Part shown: positions 49,301 through 61,729 of the stretch, one piece after another
Layout: every line of letters starts with the position of its first letter
Numbering within the stretch: position 1 is the first letter of the stretch
Assembly: GCA_027625915.1 (NCBI GenBank)
Contig: JANTQA010000012.1
Span: 3,069,001 to 3,133,000, forward strand
Direction: 5' to 3'
DNA: 64,000 nucleotides
DNA from: Anaeramoeba flamelloides
Taxonomy: Eukaryota; Metamonada; Anaeramoebidae
Translations under genes and position numbers: made by a program
The notes under the pieces: generated by a model
Databases searched by the model: none
What the model saw: only the letters and a program-made list of their open reading frames with translations
What the model was told of the DNA's origin: nothing

Positions 49301-49548
49301 ATTACTAATTGTTTTCAAAATAAATTATAAAAAAAAAAAAAAAAAAGGATAATATTGAATATTATAATATATTTATTGAGATGATAATATACTTATACTG
49401 ATCATGCCAAGTCAAAACAGTGATTTTCATTACCAGTTTTATTATTTTATTATTTTTTTTTTCCAGAAAGACAGACACCAATTCTTATTTTTTCAAAAAA
49501 AAAAATAGTTTTTTAACTTGTAATTTAACAAAAATTTCTTTATTATGA
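46382..49548. other. AT-rich spacer
   Basis: No firm gene. One minus-strand open block, 47163-47329, has balanced codons, follows a CTTGAAAG acceptor-like site and encodes a short hydrophobic-then-charged peptide (FVPFFAVWIVFEWKEELARE, ending VVTC); it could be a last exon but no partner exon was found. Remaining sequence is A/T runs and short chance frames (for example 48098-48361). Confidence 0.45.
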
Positions 49549-50196
49549 TTATATTAACTCTTCTAAAACCTTTTTTGGATCGCCATTATGTTGGATCAAT
49601 AATTTTTTTAAACGATTTCTGCTAATGTTAAATCCCATATTGGTAAACATTTGAAGATTTTTTTCATATAAAAATAGCCCTTCTGTATCATTTTTGTTCT
49701 CTGCGTTATCCTTTTGTTGATTAAGTAGATTCCCTTTATTTTTTTTCTGATCAAGATCCTCTAATGATGGATCAACAACAATTTTACACCAGACACGATG
49801 TCCAAATCTTTGACTTCCAATTGAAGCCCTCCAATAACCAGTATACCTACCTGGCTCCGAGGGGGCTATTAGATCAACATAAATTTTTAATGTTTCATTT
49901 GGTGCAATTGCTTTCATAGTTACCCCATGCCTATTTTTATACCCTAAAGAATCCCCACCTATGAACGCTAACCGTGCACCCTCAGGCCAATTAGTTTCCC
50001 CCTCGTTTTTAATTTCCCACCCCTTACGGAATTTTTGATTTGGCCTAACTTTTGTATTATCAACAAAAGATAAGTCTTTAATAAATCGGAGTAAATAAAT
50101 AGGCTTTTTTCGTTTTTGCTTTTTTTTTTTGTTTTTGGTGATATTTTTTTTTTTGGGTTGATTTTGGTTAATCATTTGGCTTGACTGTTGAATTTT

Positions 50197-50237
<41 letters not shown>

Positions 50238-51273
50238 GCGGAGAAAATTTAAACAATAACGATTCTCCTTGATTGTTGTTTGGTTTTGGTAAGGTTCTTT
50301 GATGAGTCTGGTGGTGGAGCTTTAATCCAAAAAGGTTTTGATTACTAACAAAGTTGGGAGCAATGGGTTTCCAAATTTGGAAGTTTGGGATTTGAAATGG
50401 ATTATTAATTTGTGATTGGAACGGAGCATTGGGATTGAAGAATTTTGAGTGTTTAATAATAGGAATATTTGATTTTGATTCCTGTAAATCCAACATACTA
50501 AACGCATATAAAACCTTTCTTAAGGTAATTATATAATCTGAGTATGTAGTTAATAGACTTTTAATTGCTTTACAGCTTTTTTTGTTTATGCGGGGATTTG
50601 AAAAATAGGTTCTTTCATATTTGTCAAACAATGTGGAGACTTTTTCTTTAAAGAATTTGAGAGAGCCTGCCCCTTGCTCAAATATAATTTTCGTTTCAAA
50701 AAATAGAAATCTGAGGGTCGAATTAAACCATTTTAAAACACTTTGATCGTCCTTAAATTTGGAGACTTTCAAAATGGTCGAGCTCAGATCGAATATTAAT
50801 TTTTTTAAAAGTTTCAAGTGTGGATCAAGTTCGTTTACCAAAAACTGATTCGAGTGATAAAAATCGAAATTAGGATCTGTTTGTATTTTTAAGAAAGGAA
50901 ATTGTTTTGTTTTTTGTTTTTTTGTCAGTACAAGATTTGAGAATAAAAAAAAAAAAAAGAATGACATTTAAATGAAGAGATTACCTTCATCATTTTCAAT
51001 TGTTTGAATAACAAAGATCCTTAACACTTGTTGATTTCCTTTTAATTGCTCTTCTTGTGAAAATTCAATCGCTTGTAGTAACTCTTCGGTCGAAGAAAGT
51101 GTAATGAGATCGCCTTCGTCGTCTTGGTATTTGAGAAGATTTGCTTCTTTCACAAGATCAATGGAATAAAGTTGATCAATAATTTCAACCAGTGAATCAT
51201 ATGTAAATTCTTCTGACATCCTAAACATACGGGTGTGTTGACAATAATATACTTTGATTTTTATTTCGTTCAT
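49549..51273 (-). CDS. NBR1-like selective-autophagy receptor (PB1, four-tryptophan domain, UBA), two exons
   Basis: Exon 1 51273-50985, intron 50984-50877 (108 bases, GTAATC...AACAG, phase 1, with an in-frame stop), exon 2 50876-49549; 538 residues. Start at the ATG whose product begins MNEIKIKVYY, directly at the PB1 fold. PB1 at 1-~80 with an OPCA motif (YQDDEGDLITLSSTEEL). Poly-Q at ~310-323, Lys-rich stretch at ~337-355. Residues ~361-466 are the NBR1/FW domain with all four tryptophans (383, 393, 445, 459) and the GDSLGYKNRHG and SEPGRYTGYWR blocks. UBA at ~500-538 (MFTNMGF ... DPKKVLEELI). In NBR1, PB1 polymerises, UBA holds ubiquitin and a LIR binds Atg8; here WKPI at ~265 is a weak LIR candidate. 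The ZZ zinc finger normally found between PB1 and FW is absent. Confidence 0.87.
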
Positions 51274-51381
51274 AACTACGGGTGTATTGTCAAAATCTAG
51301 ATAAACAATAAAGTAAAAAAAATGATTTGACAACTAAAAACATCTTTGCTGATAATTTGTTTTAATTTGGCTTAAAGAAAG

Positions 51382-51668
51382 CCAACTCAATCATTGAAAT
51401 TTTTAAGAGCATTTTTGTCTTCAAATGTGTCTTTTGAGAAAATTCTAATGTTTGCCAAAAAAGTCTTAATTTATTTGACACAATTGTTCGTATCAGATTT
51501 AAATCAAAGAAATTACCTTAATGAATCGATGAGAGGTTTGTTACAAAACCAGTGTTTCTTTCTTTTTTTTTTCTTATTCTGATTTAATTTGTTAAAGGAG
51601 AAAATAAAAAATATCCATCCGAAAAAGTAGTTAAGGCTGTTAACCATTTCCATATATTTGTTAATTGA
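51382..51668 (+). CDS. Small histone-fold protein (CHRAC1/POLE4/NF-YC type), two visible exons
   Basis: Exon ~51382-51535 and exon 51598-51668, joined over a 62-base intron (GTTTGT...TTAAAG, phase 1). Each piece alone is short; joined they give ~74 residues: helix PTQSLKFLRAFL, a loop, a long helix FAKKVLIYLTQLFVSDL...NESMRG, then ENKKYPSEKVVKAVNHFHIFVN. This matches the alpha1-L1-alpha2-L2-alpha3 layout of NF-YC/CHRAC1/POLE4 histone folds, including the P-x-x-x-[LI]-K opening, the A-x-x-x-x-x-x-L-F-V centre and the lysine-rich turn before alpha3. Such proteins pair with a POLE3/NF-YB partner in chromatin remodelling, replication or transcription. A stop precedes the first exon and no ATG is visible after it, so a 5' exon is missing. 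It is divergent from the NBR1-like gene with ~110 bases between them. Confidence 0.55.
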
Positions 51669-52104
51669 TGAACAGAGTCTGTTGTCTACACTAAATTCCG
51701 TCAATTATTCTTGAATAGTTAGTACAAAATAAATTGATCAAAATTTTCATTCAGTTTTCCAAAAAAAAAAAGATTTTAATCAGATATGGTAACATTTCAA
51801 ATTTTTAATTCCTAAAATTAGTTGAAATTATTAATTTTCCTTTAGAATTGGGGACTTTGATGGTTTCTTACAATTCTTTGAGACTTGTGATTTATTTGGG
51901 AAGCTGAACCAAAATTTTGATCCATTTATTTCGAATTAACAGTTGTCTACAACAAATGTTATTTTTCTTTTACAAATAGAGTTCTCAAAGAAGTGTGTTG
52001 TAGTTCATGACTGTCAATGAAAAGGAAGTTGGAAATTTTTTCCCATTTAGAAAGTTATTGGAATTATAAATACCAGAAATCCAAATACCTGATGGATGAT
52101 TTTT

Positions 52105-52656
52105 GGATTACAATCCCCGAAATTTGAAAAAAGAATATCTTGTGCATCGTGTGGTGAGTTGTTAATTTGGTTCTTATTTGATCGATCTTGTGCTTGGTAT
52201 GGATTTTAATAGTGGTTCAAAATGACAATTTTTGACAATTTATTTTTTTGATTTCCGAAATCCGAATTGAAGAGTGTAAGATTAATTGATTTTTAGGTGC
52301 TTGGTATGGGTTTTAATAGTGGTTCAAAATGGAAAATTTTGGTGTAGTTTTTATTGAATTAAACAAATAAAAAAAATAAAATTTTTTTAAAAGCTCCCAA
52401 TAAAACCAAACTTAATTAAAAATTCCAATCAATAACACACAAAACACATTTTTTTATAATTAAGTTCCAACCAATTAACCTTCTACTCTTCAATTTGGAT
52501 TTTGGAAAAAAAAAAAATTGTCAAAAATTATGATTTTTGAACCACTATTAAAACTCATACCAAGCACACGATCGATCAAATAAAAACCAAATTTATAAGT
52601 CACTACACGATGCACAAGATAATATTTTTTCAAATTTCGGGGATTGTAAACCTTAA
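52105..52656. mobile_element. Foldback element family 2, copy 2
   Basis: Inverted arms of ~210 bp. Left: GGATTACAATCCCCGAAATT, ATCTTGTGCATCGTGTGGTG, GATCGATCTTGTGCTTGGTA. Right is the complement (ACACGATGCACAAGATAATA, AATTTCGGGGATTGTAAACC ending CCTTAA). Better conserved than the copy at 40.7 kb, so probably younger. Part of the left arm (GTGCTTGGTATGGGTTTTAA) is repeated within the centre. Confidence 0.75.
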
Positions 52657-52729
52657 GTTTAATAAACATTGTGTGTTGAACATAATTAGATTGAAAATAT
52701 TTGTCGAAGGTTGTTTGTTTAAGGGGGTA

Positions 52730-53720
52730 AGTACATTTTTTAAATTTTGAGTTCCACCATTTATGTGTAACTGAATTTTTCAAATCATTTCAATCACCAA
52801 ATATATTGATATTTTAATTTATATAAAAGTGTTAGATGTTTACCATATAAGATATTTTCATACCAACAAAAAATGGAAATCAAAAAAATAAAAAATTGAT
52901 CAAGAAAAAATTAATAAAAATCATTTATTTCTTGATCTTATGTGTAATATTTGATACAATTACTTCTTTATTATTTGGTTTTGTTTTAGAATTTGGAAAA
53001 TTTTTATTTTGAAAATTTTTGATTAACAAATTACTTCCTATATTCTTAATAATTTCCTTATGAATTTAAAATTTCTTTTTTATTAGATTCATCTAATCCA
53101 TAGTTTTGATTTTAGAAAAAATATCAGATATTTTTTAAAATCTTCATGATACAATAAGCTTTATTATACACACTTGATTTTATTTGGTAATTATTTATTT
53201 CCCCTTAAAATATAGAAACAATAAATAATTCTGAATTGCTTTGAATTTTTTTTTTTAATATTTCTTATTCTTATTTAGGGATGATACTTTGGTAGTTTTT
53301 TTTTGATTTAGAGAATCCAATAAATTTCAATTTAATTTTATCTTTAAAATTTATGTTCTTTATTTTTGCGTACTTTAATAATAATATTTGAAAAGGGAAT
53401 TTTGAAATCTAAATAGAACAAAATGTTTTTTATTAAAAAATATTAAATAGTAACAGACAAAGAATTACAGCACAATAAATTTTTAGATTCATAAAAAATT
53501 AAAAAGATAAAGACAAAAAAAATTCTAAATAGGCTTTTATCAGATTTTTTTTTTTTCTCATTCTTGATTTAAACAACTTTATTTGGAAAGGTGATCTTTT
53601 GTGTTTTGGTATTCTATGAGAAAATAGTTATTTCAAATGCACATCTTTTCCCGTGTATTTTTATTGGTTTACTCTTAGACTGATTTCAAGCATCGTCATA
53701 AATACATTTCTAGATTTAAA
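52730..53720 (+). repeat. ~1-kb direct repeat, copy 1
   Basis: Collinear with 61730-62770. Shared landmarks: CTGAATTnTTCAAATCATTT, ACATACCAAC-like, AAAAAATTGATCnAGAAAAAA, GGAAAATTTTTGATT-like, TTTTGAAAnCT, and CAAATGCACATCT near the end. Diverged by many indels. No coding sequence. Confidence 0.65.
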
Positions 53721-54259
53721 TTAAAATTTAGTAAAATTAAGATTTAGTTAAAATGCAATGTTACAAATTCGACACTAAAAGTTAAAAGAACAAAAAAGAA
53801 CATCTTATTTTTTTCAAAAAATGTTCAAATAATATTTTTACATTGGATTAATAACGTAAATAGAAGAAATAATAAAAATTATGAAAGAAAGTAACATTTT
53901 ATTTATTATATAGTAAGTGATGAACGAAACTCTTTCAATTATATACATATCTCAGTTAATAATACTTGAGCAATATTCTTTCTAAAATTTATTTATAAAG
54001 TTGTAGAAGAACTCTGGGAATCTAGTTTCAGATTCTCATTTTTGGTTTTTAATGAATTATATAGAACAATAGCTGTTCTAAATTTATTATTTAAACTTGA
54101 AAAACTTAAAAAAAAATATAAAAATTAAGAATTTTTTATTGTCACAACCGATATAAAAAAAAATGATTTGACATAATTAGTCATATATTATTTTATCATG
54201 CTCCCAATAAATATAATAAAGATGAAAAAATCAAAATTTGTCTTCAAAAATATTATCAA

Positions 54260-55640
54260 AAAGAAGGAATAGGAGTTTATCAACGAGATAATTTTAGTGT
54301 ATTTATTATTTGATTTATTAGCCACTTTTCAATTGAAAAAATAGAAGATTTAGTTCGTAATTTTTCAAATGTTTGCAGATGTATTAATTTGAATAATTGA
54401 AGGAAATATTTCAGAAATTGACAAAAATTTTATAATAATTTATAACATTATTCAAGAATTTGGAATGAATTTAAATATTGATAAAACTTTAAAATCAAAG
54501 ACTAATTATCAAAAATAAAATATTTAGGAATTTGGCTTATAAAAAAGAAACTTCAAAGTAAAAACTTCAAATAAGTAAAAGGGAATTTTAAAAAAAACAC
54601 AAAATGATTTTTAAACAGATAAATTTAGCTAATTGGAGAAAATTACACCTGTTTGAATCAATATGTTTTAGTTAATAATTTTTTTGATTAATAATTTTTA
54701 ATTCAACTCAAAAAAATTCAACGATATACATGTTGGATAAATGAAAAAGTCACAAAATTTTTATAAAATTAATCCACATTCCACAAAAACAATCGATAAA
54801 AATGAAGCAAAAATAGAACAAGCTAGAATGTCAATCTATAAATGACGATTTAAACTCAAAATGAAATTAGAACTTCTTGGCTTTAAACATGTATAAAAAA
54901 AAAATTAAAATTTTTCAAGAAAAAAGATGAAAATATCAATTGTGGAAAGTCGATAAATTAACAATTATTATTGTAAATCTGAATTAATTTAGATAAAAAC
55001 CTAATAATCAATAGCTCTGGATATAAAGGTCTAGATTTTTAAAAAATAATTAGGTATAATAACAATATAAATAAAAATTTGTGTCTTCAAGAACCATCAA
55101 TTACCTAGTTTTTTTTAATTTGAGAAAAAAAAGAAAATTTTGAAATTTTCATTTTATTTCTCAAATTAAAATTAAACTTAACAACAAAAAATATTTAAAA
55201 TAGAACTGTTCTACTTCCATACTAAAACTAGAGCCAGTTCCACTTTTAAGACACAAATTTTTAACAAAATTTTAGGTACAAAAAAAATCTCTAATTAAAA
55301 TCAGATTTTTTTGAATTTTTTTTAATACAAATTATTTTAATAGAATTTGAATTTTATTCCTTAATTTGGGATTTTTTTTGTGCATAAAATTTTGTTGAAA
55401 GTTTGTGTCTTTTAAGTGGAACTGACTGTAAGAAATTTGACAAATTTCCTACAAAAAGATATTTTTATGTTTATGATCTAAACAAAAATAAAAACAAAAA
55501 ATTGCAATTTATGCATAAAAATATTTAAACAAAAAAAAAGATGAATATATCGATTATTTTTTATGGGACTGCCCATTCTGTAAAATTCACGGAAGAAGTA
55601 ATTAAAAATTCGTAAAAATGAGCTTAGCAATAATCAAAAA
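54260..55640 (+). mobile_element. Dead LINE (non-LTR retrotransposon) fragment, 3' half
   Basis: Translated plus-strand frames give reverse transcriptase motifs in the right order: GVYQRDNFSVFII (the GVPQGDxLSP motif, ~54272), FADV (the FADD catalytic site, ~54373, with the second Asp changed), a G-x-N-L-N-x-x-K-T block (FGMNLNIDKT, ~54455), KYLGIW (~54520) and NWRKLHLFES (~54630). Near the end YIDYFLWDCPFCKIH (~55545-55590) matches the H/D-x-x-x-W-x-CP zinc-knuckle-like block of LINE C termini, followed by a poly-A run at ~55637-55652. Multiple stops and frame changes show it is dead. A palindromic MITE (55229-55430) sits inside it. The clade cannot be fixed by eye. Confidence 0.7.
55229..55430. 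mobile_element. Palindromic TA-flanked MITE, copy L, inside the LINE
   Basis: 202 bp. Ends TAGAGCCAGTTCCACTTTTA and TAAGTGGAACTGACTGTA. More diverged than the 37-40 kb copies. It splits the C-terminal part of the LINE, so it landed after the LINE. Confidence 0.8.
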
Positions 55641-55810
55641 AAAAAAAAAATTATAATAATAATAATTTTTATTTTTAAAATTAACAAAAATAATAAAAAT
55701 AATTCGAAAAATAAATTTTACAATTATATAAAGTAATTAAATATTAAATAAAAAAAAGATAAAGTCAAAAGAAAATAATTCAAAAAAACAAAAAAACAAA
55801 TGTAATGAAT

Positions 55811-58800
55811 TTAGATTTGATCAAAGTGTATTAAATGGAGAAAATCTATTGACTTTTTTTTATTCTCAAATAATAATTCAAAAGATTTTTGATTATTTAT
55901 TAGAATGCGTAGTAAATTGGGGTTATAAGAGGAAAAAAAAACCTGAATGTTGTCAAGATTTTTATCAAAAGTGAGTGGTTCATTTTGAAAAATAAAGGAA
56001 ATTTGGTTATTTTTAAAAGAAATTCTAGAATTTTCTACTTGATTATTTAGACCGAGTATTTGTATTTGGAAGGCATTTGGATCCAAATTATCAGAATTAA
56101 TTTTTTCAGATCGCTCTAATGATCGGATTTCACGAATCTTATGAACCAGATTAACTACCAAAACTCTTTCATTTTCAGAATTTAATTTAAAAATTATTGT
56201 TTCGGTTTTATATTCAAATAAGATTAATTTTTTTTGTTGGTGCGACATTATTTTTAATTTTCTTGGCTTGTCGATAATGAATCTGTCTGAATGGTTGGGC
56301 AAATCAAATAATTGTATGTCTTTTTTGGTTGTTGAAAAAATAACAACCCCCTTACCATTCGTAGTATTTTCATCCTTCATCCAAATAACATTAAATCTAA
56401 AAACTGATTTTTTTTTTTCTTTTAAAGATAAATTATTTTCAGTTGATATTTGAGATATATCATGATTCTTGTTATCGCCGCTTTTATTCTGATTAGTATT
56501 GTAGTTATTATTTGGATTATTTTTTTTAATATTATTACCACTGCTATTATTGTTATCTTGTTTATTATTATTATTATTATTATCATTATTATCATTATTA
56601 TTATTTTTATTATTATTTATTTTTATTTTATTATTATTGATATTTTCTAATTGAGATTTGTTTTCTAATTTTTTTTTTAATTTTTTTCTATTTTCAATTT
56701 TATTTTCAATTGAGGATTTTATTTGATTTTGAATTAATTTTATTGCATTTATAAATCCAATCTTCATTTGAATTAAATCAAATTTTATGTGTATCATTTG
56801 TATTTCATCTTGGATACAGCAATTAATTTTTAAATAATTATTTTCATTATTGTTATTCTCAATTACAATTATTTCATCAATACTTAAAGTGATTCGAGGA
56901 ATTTGATTGAAATTTTTTAAAATCAAGGAATTATTATTTAAATTAATTTGCAACGCGCCATTACCAATTATTTGATCATGGTCATTCTTGTTCTCTATAT
57001 CATTACCATTATCATTTTCGTTCTCGGGTTGGTTATTTTTTAAATATTTTATATCAAAAATATTTTTAGTATCTTTTGGATTATAAAAATCAAAATTTAA
57101 ATTGAGCAAAAATCTGGAATTTTTTTTTTTAATTCTTTGAATGGATTCTTCTTCAACCTGATCTGGAATTATTTGAATATAGGAATACATGTTTAAAAAT
57201 TCTTCAAACATTACCTTGTCAAAAAAAATAATTAAAAATTTTTGATGGCTATTGGCTTGATTTATATAACAAGAATTATTTACTAAATCGAAATCTGATA
57301 TATTAAAATCATGATACTTAAAAATCATTAGATTATCTTTGAAAATCAATTTTAAATTGTCTTGTGTTAATTTTAAAATTACATCATTTTTTTCAATGAT
57401 TTGGTTATTTTTAATCTTGTTCTTGTTGATATTTTTCAAGTTATAAATTTTAATTGAAACAAAATAGACAATACCTGGCGGTAAATAATTAAATTTCTTA
57501 ATCGAATATTGCTTGAGTTTGCCAAATTTATATAAGAAATGTGTTTTCATACAGGGATGTATAAACAAAATTAAATATTGTTCATTTTCATTTCCATTTT
57601 CATTAATATTAACATTTGGCATTTCAAGTTGTTGTTGCCCTTGCTCTTTCAGTTTTTCATATCCAGTCTTTTTTTCAATAATTATATTTGTAAGATAGCT
57701 ATTGCGAGGACACAGATCAATTTTAATTGAGCTAATATTAAAAATTAATTCTTGATTTTGATTTAAAGAAAACACTATTCCTTTCGGGTATAAAAGTAAA
57801 TTCATTTTTTTGATTTTTTTAAAATTTTTATTCAATTGGTATATTTGGAAAGTTTCAAAAGGTGACCCTAATTCTTTGGAATAATTCGTAAATTTCTTAA
57901 TGTCTAGAGATTCTAAACATAACTTTTGATAATAATTAATAAATTGTAATCTAATTTTTTCGGTTTCAACATTTAATCTAATTTTATGCTTATCAGAAAA
58001 AATTATTTTAATTAAAGTAGGATCATTTTGAAGCTGATAGGTTTTCGATTTACCCGTGGAATATCTATCAATATGAAGCCTTGCTGGGTTTTGCCCTTGG
58101 TCCATTTCATGAATAATGGTCAATCTCGAACTAACAAAATATGAAATAATTGGTCGAAAGTTGAGTATACCTTTTAAATAACGAAAATAAGAATCAACCG
58201 ATAACGAAATGGATTGATTGTAAAATTGTGGGAATGACGTTCTAAAATTTTGGATATCAATCAAATGTTCAAATTGTAATTTTAACATATACTCGTCTTT
58301 ACCAAAAATTATAAAAACTTTTGTTGGATCGTTTTCTAATCTCATTAATCTAAGAATGGGTAAATATCTACAAGAAATAGTTGAGAAATTTGTTTTTATA
58401 GTGAAATAATCTGGCTTTAGAATTATTATACCTCTTTCCATTAAATTACCATCATCATTATTATTAAATTTGCTAAGATCAAAATTATTATTATTATTAT
58501 TATTTAGGTGATTCTCTAATTGGATTTTAAATAAAATTGGGTTTTGAATACAATAATTATTATTATAATCCTTTTTTTGTCGAAAATTCTTTAGTAATTT
58601 CGTTTTTGTCAATTCATCTGGAAATTTTAAATGTAAAAATAAAAATTCATCCAATTGGAATCTCGTAAATAATGAATCATGATTTTCAAAAGTGAAATAT
58701 GAATAACGACTATATTTTCGACATTCGTGTATTAATTTTGTTCCAATTTTAATTTCATAATGATCATTAAAAAGAATTATATTTGCAATACCAATAAATT

Positions 58801-59399
58801 CTTCAATAGAATTATAGCATTCCAATTCATAGCTAGTTGGCTGTGATGATTTTAATCCTTGAAGTTTCGCATTATTCGTTGTTTTCTTTTTTTTATAATA
58901 ATAAAAAATTGAATGCAATCGTTTTCTTTTTTTTGTTTTTTGCCCGTAATTTTCAGTAATGAAAACTGGTGGTGTAAAAAACATTAAATTAATTTTGTTA
59001 TTGTTGTTATTTGTCTGTAAGGTTTTGGATTTGAATTTATTTTTCTTATTTTTGATTTTATTCAAATATTGTTTTTTAAAATAGAAAAATAAATTACAAA
59101 TTAAATCTCTTTCCGATGAATCTTTACAACAAATAATAATTTTTTCTCTATTCTCTAATACCAATAAAAGGGAAATCCCATCAGTTGCCATTTGGAAAAT
59201 TCTTTGAGAATTTGAATATTCTTCTTCAAATTGGAAATCCTTTATTTGAATGTTATTTGATGTGATTTGAAATCCTGATTTTTCAAATTTGAAAATACCA
59301 TCAAAAAAATTATCTTGATCATTATTATTATTATTATTATCATTGTTATTGCTATTATCATCATCATCATCCTCATCATCATTATTATTATTATTGTTA

Positions 59400-59435
<36 letters not shown>

Positions 59436-61469
59436 TTATTGTTGTTATTATTTTCATTTTCTGAACATAGACATATTTTTAAATTATAAGACATTTGATT
59501 TAATTTGATGATTTTCTTAATTTTTCTAATTAATGCTTTTCTATAATCAACATTTTCTTTTTTGCTTTCAATAAATAGATAAGAAGAAAATAAAAATTTT
59601 TGATAAAAAATTGGAACTTCAAAATTTGATATTAATATTGGCGATGTGCCATCTTTATGAAATAGCGCAATTGTATTTTGTTGTGATTTTAATCTATGTC
59701 CAGATTTTGTGATTCTGTTTTTGATATTCTCATCTGCTGTAAAATGTTTAAAAAAAATTTTTGGATCTTTTAATTTTAAAATCTCTTGATTTTTTTTTTG
59801 TTTTTGTTTTTGGATTTGCTTTTGGTTTTGTGAAATGTAACTATTATATTTGCCAAAGCAACCACTCAACGACCATGGTTCTTGAATACATGAAACAACC
59901 AATCCTCCTCTTTTTGTGATGTATAATTCAAGCAAATCGGCTGAATATGTGTTTTTGCAACATATCACAAACGATAATATTTTGGGAAATATATTTAATT
60001 CTAACCTTAATTCAAGCACTTCGCTTTTTGAATCATATCTGACAATGTCAATGTCTAGCGCTTCAATCCATTTAAAGGAAAATCTTATTTCATCTTTTTT
60101 TATTTTTGTCTTTGTCTTGTCTTTTTTTACTTCCTTTTTTGGATTTTTTTCTTTTTCTTGTTCTTGTAATTTTTCATTTTCAATTGCTTCTTTGAAATTG
60201 TTCTTATTCAGATATAATTGTTGGTACAAATTAAGCGTAAAAGACTGTGAGTCCATTATTAAATTAAATTTTAGCATGCCAAAGTCTTGATGAAAGACAT
60301 TGATCGGGAAAATTACTTGCTTTTGTTTTAAGCATCGCTTCAATATTAATTCGGTTTCTTCTTTTTTCCCAATTATCTTACCTGTGATTTTGTGCCTCTC
60401 TGCGTGGTCGCCGGGGTATTGCTGGAAAAGCAAAAAAGTTTGTTCAAATAAAAGTAACAGCTTTCTGTTGTCAAACTCTAATAAATACTCCACTTTGTTA
60501 TTAATTTTTAAATTGATCTGTGGCAAATTGGAGACAGACAATTCTGTACAAAGCCTGACCAAAAACGGTGTGGGCTTGTTCGTAAATTTGAAGTTCACTA
60601 ATGGCTTGTTTGAAACCAATAAGGTTAGCTCATCCTTTGTAAAGGAAATGGTGCACACAGTCTGCTCCCCTTCCTGATCCATCACAACAACCGGGAACGA
60701 GACCTTACCCTCGACAAAGCTTTCAATAAGTAAGGTGCGGACAATACTGAAAGAAGAGTACAATGGCCTAAGTGCTCTTGAATCACAAAGCTGGCCAATA
60801 ATGTCTAACAAGGAGATTAAATTTTTTAAGTTTTTTTCTTCATTATTTTCTTCATATTTTTTGAGATTGATTAATTCTGAATTTGGTACTCCAAATTTTA
60901 AACAAGATCCATTGAGCCAATTTAAGTTTTCTTTGTTTGTTGATCTGTTTTTAATTCACAATGATTTTTGTTTATTTGTTTGTTTTTTTTTTTTTTTTGT
61001 TTTTTTTTCAGATAAAAAAAATTTGGAAGTGTTATTTTGTTTAGAGAGTGACTTATTCTGAAGTTTTTTTAAAATTTGAGAAAAGAAAATAGTTTTAGAG
61101 AAAGCAAATTACAATTTAGGATCATAATCAGATGAATTTAAAATGTTCAACAACACACAGGAGGTGTTTAAAATTTCCGTAAAAGTTGCATGTTTATGCA
61201 AAGGCCTTTCAACAATTGCACTTAACCACAAAATAACTTGAAGTTGTGTTGAGTTTTGTGACGAAAGGAGTTTTTGAACAATTGACACTATTATTCGGAT
61301 TAACAAAGAAGAAAAAAGAAAAAATAATTATGAGAGTTTTTTGATCTTATTTCAATTATTTTTGGGTGGGATAATTACTTTTCGAAATAAATTGGAAAAA
61401 ATGATTTATCAGAATGAACATTAAATGTTGAAACATAGAGAAAATAAAGTCTACTTTATTGTTAATCAT
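55811..61469 (-). CDS. Giant protein with about eleven tandem PH-like units, three exons
   Basis: Exon 1 61469-61379, intron 61378-61288 (91 bases), exon 2 61287-61113, intron 61112-60945 (168 bases, GTAATT...AACAG), exon 3 60944-55811. Phases agree and give 1,799 residues; exon 1 and its ATG are least certain because the frame stays open upstream. Residues 1-~165 look all-helical. After that come repeated ~80-110-residue units with the pattern of PH-like folds (several short strands, then an amphipathic helix), at about 169-263, 299-433, 636-718, 803-878, 891-998, 1013-1098, 1118-1233, 1245-1346, 1364-1497, 1603-1695 and 1711-1796. Units six and seven share LxNDPTxxxIIF before the last strands and helix, the clearest internal match. 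Linkers are poly-Asn/Asp (~585-635, ~1525-1585) and Lys/Glu-rich. No catalytic domain, signal peptide or membrane span seen. PH-like repeats could bind lipids or act as a scaffold; function unknown. Confidence 0.7.
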
Positions 61470-61729
61470 GTATTGTTCAGAAAGTAAATGACAATGGTAT
61501 TTGTTTCCAGTAAAGCTGGTAGATTTTTCAAGAACTAAAATTTTTTTCAATTCCAATAAGAAATTTGATTTAAAATATAATAGAAAAAACCACTTTAATT
61601 AAACTTATCAGGATAGTAGAGAATAAAAAGGTTATTTGCATTGAATAACAAGTAATTTCATCTTTTGAAATTTATCTCATAAAATATTTGAAGATTTTTA
61701 TTCTAAAAAAAAATTCCAAAAACAAAATG

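Larger units (their letters stand above)
51669..54259. other. AT-rich spacer with a foldback and a 1-kb repeat
   Basis: No gene. Contains a foldback (52105-52656) and copy 1 of a ~1-kb direct repeat (52730-53720). The frame at 52490-52783 lies across the foldback arm. Confidence 0.55.
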
